Assembly (NCBI GenBank): GCA_964531455.1
Contig: CAZHFZ010000010.1
Location: 19,275 to 83,274 of the forward strand
Source: Ga0077527 sp964531455
GTDB lineage: Bacteria; Pseudomonadota; Gammaproteobacteria; Burkholderiales; SG8-41
Reading direction: 5' to 3'
DNA length: 64,000 bases
Positions 42,729-52,030 of this stretch are shown piece by piece. The notes under the pieces are model-generated. The model saw only the letters and a list, made by a program, of their open reading frames with translations, had not been told where the DNA came from and ran no database searches. The position numbers and the translations under genes are program-made. Every line of letters begins with the position of its first letter. Position 1 is the stretch's first letter.

Positions 42729-43712
42729 ATGTTCCGCAAGCTCGTTTGGTTTGCCACCATCTACACCTTTGTGGTCGTGGTGGTTGGTGCGTATGTCCGT
42801 CTGTCCGACGCAGGATTGGGCTGTCCCGACTGGCCAGGCTGTTACGGCGAACTGACACCGCACCATGCACTGGACGATATCGCCAAGGCTGTTGAGGAGC
42901 AGGGCGGCACTCATGGTCCGGTATCGCTGAGCAAGGCGTGGAAGGAAATGTTCCATCGCTACATCGCGGGTGGATTGGGACTGCTGATTCTGGCCATTGC
43001 TGCCACGGCATGGTTGCGTCGTCGCGAATTGCAGCAGTCTCCGTTGCTGGCCACCGGCCTGGTGGCGCTGGTGATGTTCCAGGGGGCGCTGGGAATGTGG
43101 ACGGTGACCATGCTGCTCAAGCCGGTGATCGTTACGTTACATCTGCTTGGCGGCGTTGCGACGCTGGCCTTGCTCGCGTTGCTCGGCCTGCGCCAGGAAA
43201 AATTTCAGGCGGTTCCGGGCGCAGCCCGGCTGCAACCCTGGGCGATGCTGGCATTGATGATTGTGGTCGTACAGATCCTGCTCGGCGGTTGGGTATCCAC
43301 CAATTACGCCGCGCTGGCCTGCATCGATTTTCCCACCTGCCACGGCGAATGGTTGCCGCAAATGGATTTCCGCCATGGCTTCCAGCTGGTGCGGGAGCTG
43401 GGTATGACAGCCGCGGGTACCCACTTGAGCTATGACGCCATTACCGCGATTCACTGGACACACCGCGTTGGTGCTTTGGTGACTTTCCTCTATGTTGGTG
43501 GCTTCGCCCTGTATCTGATGCGCAGTGCCGGATTGGTCCGTTACGGAGTTGCCCTGCTGGCGGTTCTGCTGCTGCAGATTGCACTGGGTATCGCCAATGT
43601 GCTGGCAGGGCTGCCACTGGCAGTGGCGGCAGCGCATAATGCCGGCGCGGCGATTTTATTGCTTACCATGGTGGTGATAAACTTCGCCCTCCGCCAGAAA
43701 CCCGCACCCTGA
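42729..43712 (+). CDS. ctaA: Heme A synthase (CtaA/COX15)
   Basis: Converts heme O to heme A. 327 residues, eight transmembrane helices, with the two four-helix-bundle halves each holding His ligands (HRYIAGGLG, HLLGG; IHWTHRVGAL, AAHNAGAA). Two Cys pairs in periplasmic loops (GLGCPDWPGCYGE; ACIDFPTCHGEW) are typical of CtaA. Stop overlaps the ctaB start by 1 nt. A small AT-rich gap precedes it. Confidence 0.95.
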   Translation: MFRKLVWFATIYTFVVVVVGAYVRLSDAGLGCPDWPGCYGELTPHHALDDIAKAVEEQGGTHGPVSLSKAWKEMFHRYIAGGLGLLILAIAATAWLRRRELQQSPLLATGLVALVMFQGALGMWTVTMLLKPVIVTLHLLGGVATLALLALLGLRQEKFQAVPGAARLQPWAMLALMIVVVQILLGGWVSTNYAALACIDFPTCHGEWLPQMDFRHGFQLVRELGMTAAGTHLSYDAITAIHWTHRVGALVTFLYVGGFALYLMRSAGLVRYGVALLAVLLLQIALGIANVLAGLPLAVAAAHNAGAAILLLTMVVINFALRQKPAP

Positions 43713-44611
43713 TGTCTTCCACCGTCGCCGATACCTCATTGTCGTCCCGCATCCAGCAGTTCTACGCGCTGACCAAGCCGCGCGTGGTGTCGCTGATCGT
43801 CTTTACCGCGGTGATCGGCATGTTCCTGGCGACTCCGGGCATGGTGCCGGTCGTCATTCTTTTTGCGGCAACCGTGGGCATCGCGCTGGTAGCGGGCGCC
43901 GCCGCTGCTGTGAATTGCCTGGTGGAACAGAAAATCGATGCGCTGATGACGCGCACCAAATTCCGTCCATTGCCGCGCGGGCAGATCACGACGCTGGAGA
44001 CGCTTGTTTTTTCCGGCATTGTCGGCGGCATCGGACTGGGATTGTTGTATCACTGGGTCAATGCGCTGACGATGTGGCTGACACTGGCGACCTTTGTCGG
44101 TTACGCCGTCATCTACACGGTAATCCTCAAGCCAATGACCCCGCAAAACATCGTTATCGGTGGCGCATCCGGTGCGATGCCGCCGGTGCTGGGCTGGGCT
44201 GCCGTTACCGGAGACGTCACGCCGCAGGCGTTAACCCTGTTCCTGATCATTTTCGCGTGGACCCCGCCGCATTTCTGGGCGCTTGCGCTGTACCGCAAGC
44301 ACGAATATGCCAAGGCCGGCGTACCGATGCTGCCGGTTACCCATGGCGATAAGTTCACCCGGCTGCATGTGCTGCTCTACACCATCGTGCTGCTGGCCTG
44401 TTCAGCGCTGCCGTTCGTAACCCGCCTGAGCGGGATGCCTTACCTGATCGCGGCGATGGTGCTCGGTGCGGTGTTCCTGTTTTATGCAGTGAAGATCTAT
44501 ACCGAATACAGCGATGCGCTTGCGCGGCGTACTTTCCGTTATTCGATTCTCTATCTGACGCTTATATTTGCCGCGCTGCTGATTGATCATTACCTGCAGC
44601 TGTTTTTCTGA
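43712..44611 (+). CDS. ctaB: Protoheme IX farnesyltransferase (heme O synthase)
   Basis: UbiA-family prenyltransferase that farnesylates heme B to heme O. 299 residues, about nine transmembrane helices. The prenyl-diphosphate motifs are visible: CLVEQKIDALMTRTKFRPLP near 70-90 and the second cytosolic loop, YRKHEYAKAGVPMLPVTHGD. Product is the substrate of CtaA encoded just before. Confidence 0.96.
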   Translation: MSSTVADTSLSSRIQQFYALTKPRVVSLIVFTAVIGMFLATPGMVPVVILFAATVGIALVAGAAAAVNCLVEQKIDALMTRTKFRPLPRGQITTLETLVFSGIVGGIGLGLLYHWVNALTMWLTLATFVGYAVIYTVILKPMTPQNIVIGGASGAMPPVLGWAAVTGDVTPQALTLFLIIFAWTPPHFWALALYRKHEYAKAGVPMLPVTHGDKFTRLHVLLYTIVLLACSALPFVTRLSGMPYLIAAMVLGAVFLFYAVKIYTEYSDALARRTFRYSILYLTLIFAALLIDHYLQLFF

Positions 44612-44618
44612 TCAACTT

Positions 44619-45206
44619 ATGAAGATTTTTTTCGCGGCACTGATGGCAGGTCTGGTTTTTTCTTTGGCCGGTTGTGGCGAACAGGGCGAAAAACCCGTGT
44701 TCAAACTGACTGATGTCACCGGCGCCTCGTTTGGCAAGACGCTGGAACTCAGCGACCACAACGGACAGCGGCGTACGCTGGCTGATTTCAAGGGCAAGGT
44801 TGTTGCGGTTTTTTTTGGTTTTACACATTGTCCTGACGTGTGTCCCACGACCCTGGTCGAGATGGCCAACGTGATGAAGGAACTTGGTGGCGATAGCGGT
44901 CGTTTGCAGGTGTTGTTTGTCAGCGTTGATCCGGAGCGTGATACTGCCGAGGTACTCAAGCGGTATGTGCCGGCATTCCATCCGTCATTTCTGGGGTTGA
45001 CCGGGAATGCCGACGAAATCGCCCGTGCCGCCAAGGAGTTCAAGATCTATTACCAGAAGCAGAAATTGCCGAGCGGGGGATATACGATGGACCATTCCGC
45101 GGGCACCTTCATTCTCGATGACGAGGGCCGGCTTCGGTTATTCGCCCAGTACGGTGCGGGAACTCCCACGCTGTTACACGATATCCGCCAGTTGTTGAAA
45201 AAATAA
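44619..45206 (+). CDS. sco1: SCO family copper chaperone lipoprotein
   Basis: A 195-residue periplasmic lipoprotein (lipobox LAGC, Cys about residue 19) with a thioredoxin fold. Copper ligands are CPDVCP in GFTHCPDVCPTTLVEM and the His in MDHSAGTFILD. It metallates the CuA site of subunit II. The ATG at 44619 is 7 bp after ctaB; the open frame starts at 44583, but inside ctaB. Ends at a bidirectional terminator shared with rpoH. Confidence 0.94.
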   Translation: MKIFFAALMAGLVFSLAGCGEQGEKPVFKLTDVTGASFGKTLELSDHNGQRRTLADFKGKVVAVFFGFTHCPDVCPTTLVEMANVMKELGGDSGRLQVLFVSVDPERDTAEVLKRYVPAFHPSFLGLTGNADEIARAAKEFKIYYQKQKLPSGGYTMDHSAGTFILDDEGRLRLFAQYGAGTPTLLHDIRQLLKK

Positions 45207-45233
45207 AAAAGCCCCGGTGCTCCGGGGCTTTTT
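45205..45233. terminator. Bidirectional terminator between sco1 and rpoH
   Basis: Six A (45205-45210), stem GCCCCGG/CCGGGGC (45211-45217 and 45222-45228), 4-nt loop, five T (45229-45233). Functions on both strands for the two convergent genes. Confidence 0.93.
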
Positions 45234-45252
45234 GTTGGGTCAGTGAGGCTGG

Positions 45253-46098
<846 letters not shown>

Positions 46099-46123
46099 CG
46101 TTAGCTCCTTCATGTGAATGAGT

Positions 46124-46150
46124 TTAGCACTCCTCATCTAAGAGTGCCAA
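46124..46150. promoter_or_regulatory. CIRCE (HrcA operator) upstream of rpoH
   Basis: TTAGCACTC (46124-46132), nine bases, GAGTGCCAA (46142-46150): one mismatch from the canonical TTAGCACTC-N9-GAGTGCTAA. It lies 26 bp upstream of the rpoH start codon, in the leader or promoter. Confidence 0.88.
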
Positions 46151-46242
46151 TAACCCCACGAAGTTCCCGCCGCGCCTGTGGAGTGACAGTTTAAAGTGTT
46201 GAAAACGACAATTTAAATTGAAGGATGGGTGTAAATTAAGTG

Positions 46243-46267
46243 ATTGAATATATTAATATTATTCAAT
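46243..46267. repeat. AT-rich 25-bp perfect dyad
   Basis: ATTGAATA (46243-46250), nine bases (TATTAATAT), TATTCAAT (46260-46267). It is within a 190-bp AT-rich gap (46151-46339) between rpoH and the decayed nuclease gene. No start site or T-tract supports a terminator; it may be a protein-binding site or a relic of an insertion boundary. Confidence 0.5.
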
Positions 46268-46339
46268 AATTTCAATTAACCATCATTAAATTATAGTTAG
46301 CCACTTTCCCGAAAAGCACTTGCACCAAGCCTCGTATCC

Positions 46340-46602
46340 GAGAAGCCCTTCGGCTCGAAGTCGAAACAAGCGCTATCGGGTGGTGGCGGACGTCGTCGAG
46401 GTGGCTCGGGATCGGGCGAACGGTCTCGAGGGTGAGTTGCAGTGGCCAGGATGTGGCGACGTCGCTGGTCAGGGGCGGGATGGCTTGGGTGTATGACCGG
46501 TATTCGAGGGCGGATTCGCCACTTTACGGAGAGCAGGCTGCGCGGCGGGGGTTATGGGCGGACAAGGCGCCGATGGTGCCGTGGGAGTGGCGTCGAAAAT
46601 AA
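46340..46602 (+). pseudogene. Decayed thermonuclease (SNase-like) gene with frameshifts
   Basis: Pieces of a staphylococcal-nuclease-type domain appear in three frames in order: EKPFGSKSKQAL (from 46340), then EVARDR (46398-46415), then GRTVSRVSCSGQDVATSLV followed by RGGMAWVYDRYSRADSPLYG and GLWADKAPMVPWEWRRK, ending at a TAA (46600-46602). SNase proteins have the same order (PFG.KSKQAL, VARDRYGRTV.RV, VN..LV..G.AWVYDRYS, GLW...P..PWE.RR). At least two frameshifts and loss of the signal peptide and the N-terminal OB strands show it is dead. It is missed by ORF calling because no one frame is long. The stop lies 8 bp from the end of the convergent MmgE/PrpD gene. Confidence 0.8.
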
Positions 46603-46610
46603 CTTCGTCA

Positions 46611-47984
46611 TTACCCTCCAAGCATTTCCGCAAATTGAGAAATGTCTTTTTCATGCTCAATCAGCTTCGTTTTCTCAATAATTCTTTGAGCCAATGCGTC
46701 ATCAATTAAGTTATTCGATTGTCTTAGGAATTTATCCGTAACATCACCCCAACCCATAGGATTGTTGGGATCCCCTTTGGGATAAAGAATTTCCTTCAGG
46801 AACGTGCCGCGTTGTGTTGTTATCTCCACAGCAGCCGGTCGCGCACCTTTCTTGAACAATGCCGTCAAATGCGGCTTGGCCTCAAGAGAGCACAATTTCA
46901 TCAAATTGATGACATCCGCATTTTGCAGCCACTTTTGTTCAAACTGTTCAGAAGTGCACTCACCAGCAACAAGTCCAACCACTGTGCAGTAGTAAAAACT
47001 ATGGTCGGCCGTTTCCTTGTTTTGTGGGGCGTGCTTGTGATCATCCCAGCTGGGCTTGGTGACAGCTTCTTCATGAGCAAAGATGCGAATGCGTTGCACT
47101 TCATTGGGCTTAATGTTGTGCTCATTGCGGAGCTCAATGGCTGCCTGAACCATTGCTGGGGTCATGCCTTCTACAGGGTAGGGTTTAAGTCCGATCTTCA
47201 TGATTCTGAAATCATCTAATGTCGGTACAAGAGGCTTCGCATCAACACCTCCAGCAACGGAATTGACGAATCCGTATGGCCCCTCTATCAAGGTTTCGCA
47301 ACCCGTAAACCCTTTCTTCGCAAGAATGGCGTAGAGGATTGACTGGCTCGCCACTATCGGTGCGGAAAGAGCCTTATCCATCGGTATATTGCCGTGGCGT
47401 ATTTCCGAGAAAGTATTTGCCCTTGCCCCGGAAAGCGCGATTGCATGACCAAGCTGGGTCTGGTTCAGCCCTAAGACACGTCCTGCCCCAGCTGCTGCTG
47501 CATATGAACAGGCTGCCGTGTGATGCCAGCCTCGATGCCATAGATTCTTTGGCACCGGTAGATCGGAGAATCGCAACTGCACTTCATACGCAACGATCAA
47601 GCCAAGCAGAAAATCAATACCAGAACACTTTTTCCATTCAGCCGCTGCAAGCACTGAAGCAATAGTGTCGCTTGGGTGCGCGGTCCATGCTGGTCCAAAA
47701 TAAACGTCGTTGTAATCCTGATAGCGAATGGCAACCCCATTTGCAAGAGCCGCGAACTGGGTGTTGGTTTTGATGCCCTTTCCAAGAATTGTGGCTTGGG
47801 GATGCCCTCCCAATTCAGATACACCCTCACGCACAATGCACGCAGGCTGACTATTGAGACCCCCAAAACCGCAAGCAAGACTGTCAAGCAGTATGCGCTT
47901 GGCATAGTCGATAACATTTGGAGCTAAGTGCTCCGCGCTTAAGCCAGCGGCGTATTCGCCGATGGATTCTACGATCGTCCCCAT
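46611..47984 (-). CDS. MmgE/PrpD family protein (module 1)
   Basis: A 457-residue MmgE/PrpD-fold protein. The family includes 2-methylcitrate dehydratase and cis-aconitate decarboxylase. Seen: N-terminal helical domain (LSAEHLAPNVIDYAKRILLD), the active-site region RYQDYNDVYFGPAWTAHPSD, the SGARANTFSEIRHGNIPMDK segment, and ETADHSFYYCTVVGLV of the C-terminal domain. It differs from the PrpD-type protein at 54215, so the two are not simple copies. Last gene of the minus-strand unit with the SucCD-like and MaoC genes; substrate unknown, probably a tri- or dicarboxylate. Confidence 0.85.
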   Translation of the reverse strand: MGTIVESIGEYAAGLSAEHLAPNVIDYAKRILLDSLACGFGGLNSQPACIVREGVSELGGHPQATILGKGIKTNTQFAALANGVAIRYQDYNDVYFGPAWTAHPSDTIASVLAAAEWKKCSGIDFLLGLIVAYEVQLRFSDLPVPKNLWHRGWHHTAACSYAAAAGAGRVLGLNQTQLGHAIALSGARANTFSEIRHGNIPMDKALSAPIVASQSILYAILAKKGFTGCETLIEGPYGFVNSVAGGVDAKPLVPTLDDFRIMKIGLKPYPVEGMTPAMVQAAIELRNEHNIKPNEVQRIRIFAHEEAVTKPSWDDHKHAPQNKETADHSFYYCTVVGLVAGECTSEQFEQKWLQNADVINLMKLCSLEAKPHLTALFKKGARPAAVEITTQRGTFLKEILYPKGDPNNPMGWGDVTDKFLRQSNNLIDDALAQRIIEKTKLIEHEKDISQFAEMLGG

Positions 47985-48058
47985 AATTTCAAACCCCGTT
48001 GGTTTTAATCAATCACATTCATCGGCGCTGCGGATAAAGCAGAACGTGACCTTTCGAA

Positions 48059-49036
48059 TTACTGCTCTTTGATACCGGCATCCTTGATTACTTTTGTCCA
48101 AATATGGAGCTGATCAGCAAGGAGTTTTCCAAGTTCTTGGGGCGTACTTACAACGATTTCAATGCCATGAGACGCCATCATCTTCTTGACGTCATCAGTC
48201 GGCAGTTGCTTCACGATCTCCTGATTCAGACGATTAATTACATCCTGGGGTGTGCCGGCCGGTGCAACAACTGAATAGATCTGGCGCATTTCGAAGCCAG
48301 GCAAACCACTTTCACTAATCGTTGGAATATCCGGTGCCAGCGGTGAACGTGCTGGAGTTGTCTGCCCAAGCGCTTTCAAGCGACCAGATTTAACCTGTGC
48401 AAGTATTGCTTGGTAGTTGCCAAACATGATGTCGATTTCACCAGAGGCAATCGATACCATCGCCGGTGTGGTGCCCTTAAAAGGAACATGAATGAGTTCA
48501 ATCTTCGCCATAGACTCCAATAACTTCATGCCCAAGTGTGCGGCACTGCCGGGACCCGTGCTGCCGTAAGTCAGGCTGTTTTTTCTTGATTTCGAGAGAC
48601 TGATTACATCTCTGACTGATTTGGCCGGCACGGATGGATGAGCAGCAAGCATATACGCCGTCGTTGCAGCTAATGAAATGGGGGCGAAATCCTTGATTGG
48701 GTCATAGTTGATATTTGAATATAGTGCTGGGCCGGTGATTAGTGCGCTCGCACTTGCTTGAAAGATCGTGTATCCATCCTTTGGTGCTCTTGCCACCAGT
48801 TCAGCTGCAATTCGTCCACCACCACCTGGGCGATTGTCTACAACGATTTGCTGACCCAATGCAGGACCGACTTTCTGGGAGATCAGCCTCGCTATGGTGT
48901 CAGTGCCGCCCCCCGGGGGGTTGGGTACGATCAAACGAATTGTTCTGACTGGAAATGCCTGCCCAAGTACTGGAGGGGCAATCCCCGTGTAGATCAATCC
49001 AAATATCATCAAACCTATTGAGCTTTTAGAAATCAT
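48059..49036 (-). CDS. Bug/TctC-type periplasmic solute-binding protein 1
   Basis: A 325-residue Bordetella uptake gene (Bug) family receptor: signal peptide (1-26), RTIRLIVPNPPGGGTDTIAR, QQIVVDNRPGGGGRIAAELV, PKDGYTIFQ, and the lobe-closing SGEIDIMFGNY. Family members bind carboxylates for tripartite tricarboxylate (TctAB) transporters or act as extracytoplasmic sensors; no TctAB genes are in the window. AGGAGGAG precedes the ATG. A short palindrome ACTATTAAAATAGT (49087-49100) is in the 163-bp leader. Confidence 0.92.
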   Translation of the reverse strand: MISKSSIGLMIFGLIYTGIAPPVLGQAFPVRTIRLIVPNPPGGGTDTIARLISQKVGPALGQQIVVDNRPGGGGRIAAELVARAPKDGYTIFQASASALITGPALYSNINYDPIKDFAPISLAATTAYMLAAHPSVPAKSVRDVISLSKSRKNSLTYGSTGPGSAAHLGMKLLESMAKIELIHVPFKGTTPAMVSIASGEIDIMFGNYQAILAQVKSGRLKALGQTTPARSPLAPDIPTISESGLPGFEMRQIYSVVAPAGTPQDVINRLNQEIVKQLPTDDVKKMMASHGIEIVVSTPQELGKLLADQLHIWTKVIKDAGIKEQ

Positions 49037-49199
49037 GGTGCGGTCTCCTCCTATCAGAATTGATTCCGAATGTATGTTTTTGACCGACTATTAAAATAGT
49101 TTCTTTAAATCTTTTACGTTTCAGATTCCTAACAAAACATGTTTAGATTTCTTAAATCACTTTACTGCTTACCTGCGAAGGGCTTAGGTCTGTGGCTAC

Positions 49200-49778
49200 C
49201 TACAGGCCTTCCAAGAAAGTTACGGTCGTTGATGTCAGTATTGTCGACATCCGCTTTGTTTGATCGATTACAGCCTGATGCTGTTCTTCGCTCAACGCAC
49301 AACAACAATCATCCAAGATGTAAACATCGTAGTCGCGGTCATGCCCATCTTTAGCGCCGGATAGCACTGCGCCACTTGTCGAAACGCCGGAGAGATACAA
49401 ACGACTAATACCGTTTGCTTTCAATATGGGTTCGAGGCTAGTGGCATAAAATGGGCTTACTCGATGCTTTACGATGTCAAAGTCACCAGGCATCGGTTTT
49501 AAAGCCGGGTGTACTTCAGTCCCCCATGTGCCGAGCTTGAATATTCCTGCCTTTTTTGCGCCTTGAAATATTCGAGATGTCGGGGGGCACTCTCTGTAAT
49601 CTGGCGAAAACCCGATGCGCACATAGCCCACTTGAACATTTATCGCACGGGCTTTGCGTATCGCTTCTGCGGTATTCGCGATCGTATTGCGTCGGTGTAG
49701 CTCTGGGCCGTAGCCTTTCTGTCCATTCGGGCCATCGTCATGAATCAGGTCATTGATCATATCGAGAACCAAATACAT
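49200..49778 (-). CDS. Isochorismatase-fold hydrolase lacking the nucleophilic Cys (1)
   Basis: A 192-residue isochorismatase-superfamily protein. The triad Asp (VLDMINDLI) and Lys (IVKHRVSPFY) are present, but the place of the catalytic Cys in GVxTxxC reads GVSTSGAV, i.e. Ala. A similar replacement occurs in true isochorismatases, so hydrolysis of a vinyl ether or other non-amide bond, or a non-enzymatic role, is possible. Close paralogue of the 192-residue protein at 61772 (shared FSPDYRECP-like, DTWGTE-like, KHRVSPFY and DRDY blocks). The ATG at 49778 has AGGA 6 nt upstream; a GTG at 49793 is also in frame. Confidence 0.8.
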   Translation of the reverse strand: MYLVLDMINDLIHDDGPNGQKGYGPELHRRNTIANTAEAIRKARAINVQVGYVRIGFSPDYRECPPTSRIFQGAKKAGIFKLGTWGTEVHPALKPMPGDFDIVKHRVSPFYATSLEPILKANGISRLYLSGVSTSGAVLSGAKDGHDRDYDVYILDDCCCALSEEQHQAVIDQTKRMSTILTSTTVTFLEGL

Positions 49779-49855
49779 CGCTTTTCCTGACACATTTACC
49801 CCCGATCGAAAAATGCCAGATCCATCTTTAGAAAATCGTTACACAAATAAATCCA

Positions 49856-49891
49856 GACATGGATCTCCGTTCAATGGCTGAGATCCATGTC
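49856..49891 (-). terminator. Perfect 12-bp hairpin between MaoC and isochorismatase-like genes
   Basis: Arms 49856-49867 and 49880-49891 (GACATGGATCTC and its complement), loop 12 nt. On the minus strand the downstream sequence is TGGATTTATTTG, a weak T tract. It could terminate, attenuate or stabilise the upstream mRNA in this operon. Confidence 0.5.
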
Positions 49892-49936
49892 CTTAAGGCA
49901 GAACCATTAACTACAATGTATTTCTAACTACCCAAA

Positions 49937-51139
49937 TTAGCGAACAACCGGGAGCTCAAGATCACATACGGTTCCATCAAGAGGGACCTTTGTCGTCACA
50001 TCTTTTGAAGGGAGCATCACTGTTGCAAAACCTGGTGAAGACAGATCCCCTCGTTGGTTGATGCCCTTCATTTCGATATCAATCAGAGCGCAGCGGTCTT
50101 TGACATATTTCTTGACTATTTTCCCGGTAATAAATGTCGTATCACCTTGGCAGTTGAAAAGCCTGGCTTCCATTCGGAGGCGCTTAAGAACTGCATCATC
50201 CCCCATCCAGTTGGTAATGGCTGTGGCGAACCAACATGCCCTTTGCGGGAGATAGTCATACATGCCAGGAACGCCGACTTCTTTAGCAAAGTCCTCGCGG
50301 TGATGCCCGATGCCGGTATATTCGATTCCACCCCCCGTTTTTTTATTGCGGATGTAGTGTTTCGGGTGTTTTGCGGCGTGCCTCAAAAGGACGCCGTGAG
50401 CAGCTCCGCGGCCTGAAGCGATCACGAATGCCATCGTGTCGGAGGAGGAAAGCGGACCCCGAGCTATTTCGTCGATGGAGTCGCCGACATTTACATCCTC
50501 CCAGTGCCGTGTATTTTGACCCCGGATTCTGTCTTGCTCGGTCAATACCATCTCGTCAATTCGCTCACGCTCTGCCGAGGTGTAAACATGCGTCTTTACC
50601 TCCTTGTATTTGCCGGTATCGCGTGAAGCTTTACGCTCATGGCGTGCAGTCATGCCGAGAGCGCGGCAAAGAACTTCGTCCCTTTGATTGATGTACGTTG
50701 ACTCCAGATACTGCATGGCCATCTTTCCAGAGAATTTTGATGCTTTCTCATGGATATCGATGACGCGGTTCCAGATGCTGATGCGATCACCCGGACGCAC
50801 GTTTCTGTAGTACTCGCAATCAATGGCAACACCAAAGCCGTGTACACCAGGAAGCCCCCAATATGAACGCCCCGGCCAATGGTGGGTCCACGGGAAGCAC
50901 GGATGCGCGATCAAACCACCGAATCGCGTCCAGCGAGCATATTCCTGATCCCGATACAGGGGATTGAGGTCGCCGATTCCGTTGGAGAAAATTGTGATGC
51001 TGTCCAGGCTGGCATCACGTAGATATTGTTCGGGACGCAACTTGCATCCGATCAACTCACGCGCCGCTGACATTGAAGCTTCGTTGATTTTGCCTTCTGG
51101 TGCTTCTTCGTTGATGTCTAATTCGATTCTCTTGTTCAA
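49937..51139 (-). CDS. Double-hotdog MaoC-type dehydratase (FAS1-like)
   Basis: A 400-residue protein with two hotdog domains (about 25-170 and 200-390). The first has a hydratase-2-like site, FSNGIGDLNPLYRDQEYA then FGGLIAHPCF (Asp and His), matching the FAS1-like/MaoC N-terminal type; the second, HREDFAKEVGVPGMYDYLP and HGVLLRHAAK, is more divergent. Expected chemistry is reversible hydration of an enoyl-CoA. The start is TTG (51139) after AGGAG; this rare start is well supported. It follows the SucCD-like ligase genes, so a CoA ester made by that ligase is a likely substrate. Confidence 0.75.
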   Translation of the reverse strand: MNKRIELDINEEAPEGKINEASMSAARELIGCKLRPEQYLRDASLDSITIFSNGIGDLNPLYRDQEYARWTRFGGLIAHPCFPWTHHWPGRSYWGLPGVHGFGVAIDCEYYRNVRPGDRISIWNRVIDIHEKASKFSGKMAMQYLESTYINQRDEVLCRALGMTARHERKASRDTGKYKEVKTHVYTSAERERIDEMVLTEQDRIRGQNTRHWEDVNVGDSIDEIARGPLSSSDTMAFVIASGRGAAHGVLLRHAAKHPKHYIRNKKTGGGIEYTGIGHHREDFAKEVGVPGMYDYLPQRACWFATAITNWMGDDAVLKRLRMEARLFNCQGDTTFITGKIVKKYVKDRCALIDIEMKGINQRGDLSSPGFATVMLPSKDVTTKVPLDGTVCDLELPVVR

Positions 51140-51151
51140 GATCTTCTCCTG

Positions 51152-52030
51152 TTATTCTGCTTGCTGTAATGCTTCCCGTGCTTTTGCGACAACGTTGGTG
51201 ATGCCTTTTGCAGTGAGCACACCAGCTCGACGCAGAACCTTGTTCTTCTCTTCATGAGTGTCATTTTTTCCACCCACAAGTGCGGCTGCGTGCCCCATCT
51301 TCTTGCCTGGGGGGGCAGTGGCCCCAACAATCAGTGCGGCTACCGGTTTGGCTCCTGGCCTTCTTGCGTAGTCAGCAACGGCTGCTTCTTCGGTGCCACC
51401 AATCTCGCCGAGATACATCACCGCTTTTGTTTCAGGGTCCTTATGAAACAACTCAAGGGCCTCAAGTGCCGTCGTCCCCTTGACGGGGTCGCCCCCGATC
51501 CCGACTACAGTTGTCTGACCAATGCCTGCGACCGTTAATCGTTTGCAGGCCTCATAGGACAGAGAGCCGCTTCTTGAAATGACCCCCATCTTTCCCTTCA
51601 TGAAACAGAAGGACGGCATGAAACCCATCTTCGCCTTGCCTGGAGAGATGATTCCTGGGGTGTTCGGTCCGATGAAATGTGCGCCGTTTGCTCGAGCTGC
51701 TGCGCGAATCTCGATGGCATCGCGGACCGGGAGTTCATCCGCAGTTGCGACCACGAGTTTGCATCCTGATTCGATTGCCTCTATTGCTGCGCTACGAACA
51801 GACGCCGGAGGCACAAAAACCATTGCAGTGTCCGCCCCCGTATTTCTGACTGCTTCGGCAACACCCTCAAAAACGGGAACCCCTTCAACGTTATTTCCAC
51901 CTCTTCCTGGTGAAACACCGGCAACGATTTGGGTTCCATAACCCCGCGAGTCGGTTACAAAGAAGGTTCCCATTGCCCCGGTAATACCCTGGACCACTAC
52001 TCGATTGCCCTTATCCAGAAGGATGCTCAT
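51152..52030 (-). CDS. SucD-like alpha subunit of an acyl-CoA ligase (malate/itaconate-CoA ligase type)
   Basis: A 292-residue succinate-CoA-ligase alpha-subunit homologue, ADP/GDP-forming type. CoA-binding ILLDKGNRVVVQGITGAMGT, VGIGGDPVKGTTALEALELF, SRSGSLSYEA and the phospho-His site KKMGHAAALVGGKNDTHEEK are all present, so the phosphotransfer chemistry should work. Its partner SucC-like subunit overlaps by 4 nt. Close to malate-CoA ligase (MtkB) homologues in some methylotrophs and other bacteria. Being in an accessory island and not with TCA genes suggests a non-succinate acid. Confidence 0.85.
   Translation of the reverse strand: MSILLDKGNRVVVQGITGAMGTFFVTDSRGYGTQIVAGVSPGRGGNNVEGVPVFEGVAEAVRNTGADTAMVFVPPASVRSAAIEAIESGCKLVVATADELPVRDAIEIRAAARANGAHFIGPNTPGIISPGKAKMGFMPSFCFMKGKMGVISRSGSLSYEACKRLTVAGIGQTTVVGIGGDPVKGTTALEALELFHKDPETKAVMYLGEIGGTEEAAVADYARRPGAKPVAALIVGATAPPGKKMGHAAALVGGKNDTHEEKNKVLRRAGVLTAKGITNVVAKAREALQQAE

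Noticed and set aside
46442..46681. A 79-codon plus-strand open frame near the island edge
   Set aside because: It reads the decayed thermonuclease in the wrong frame and runs on into the antisense of the MmgE/PrpD gene.
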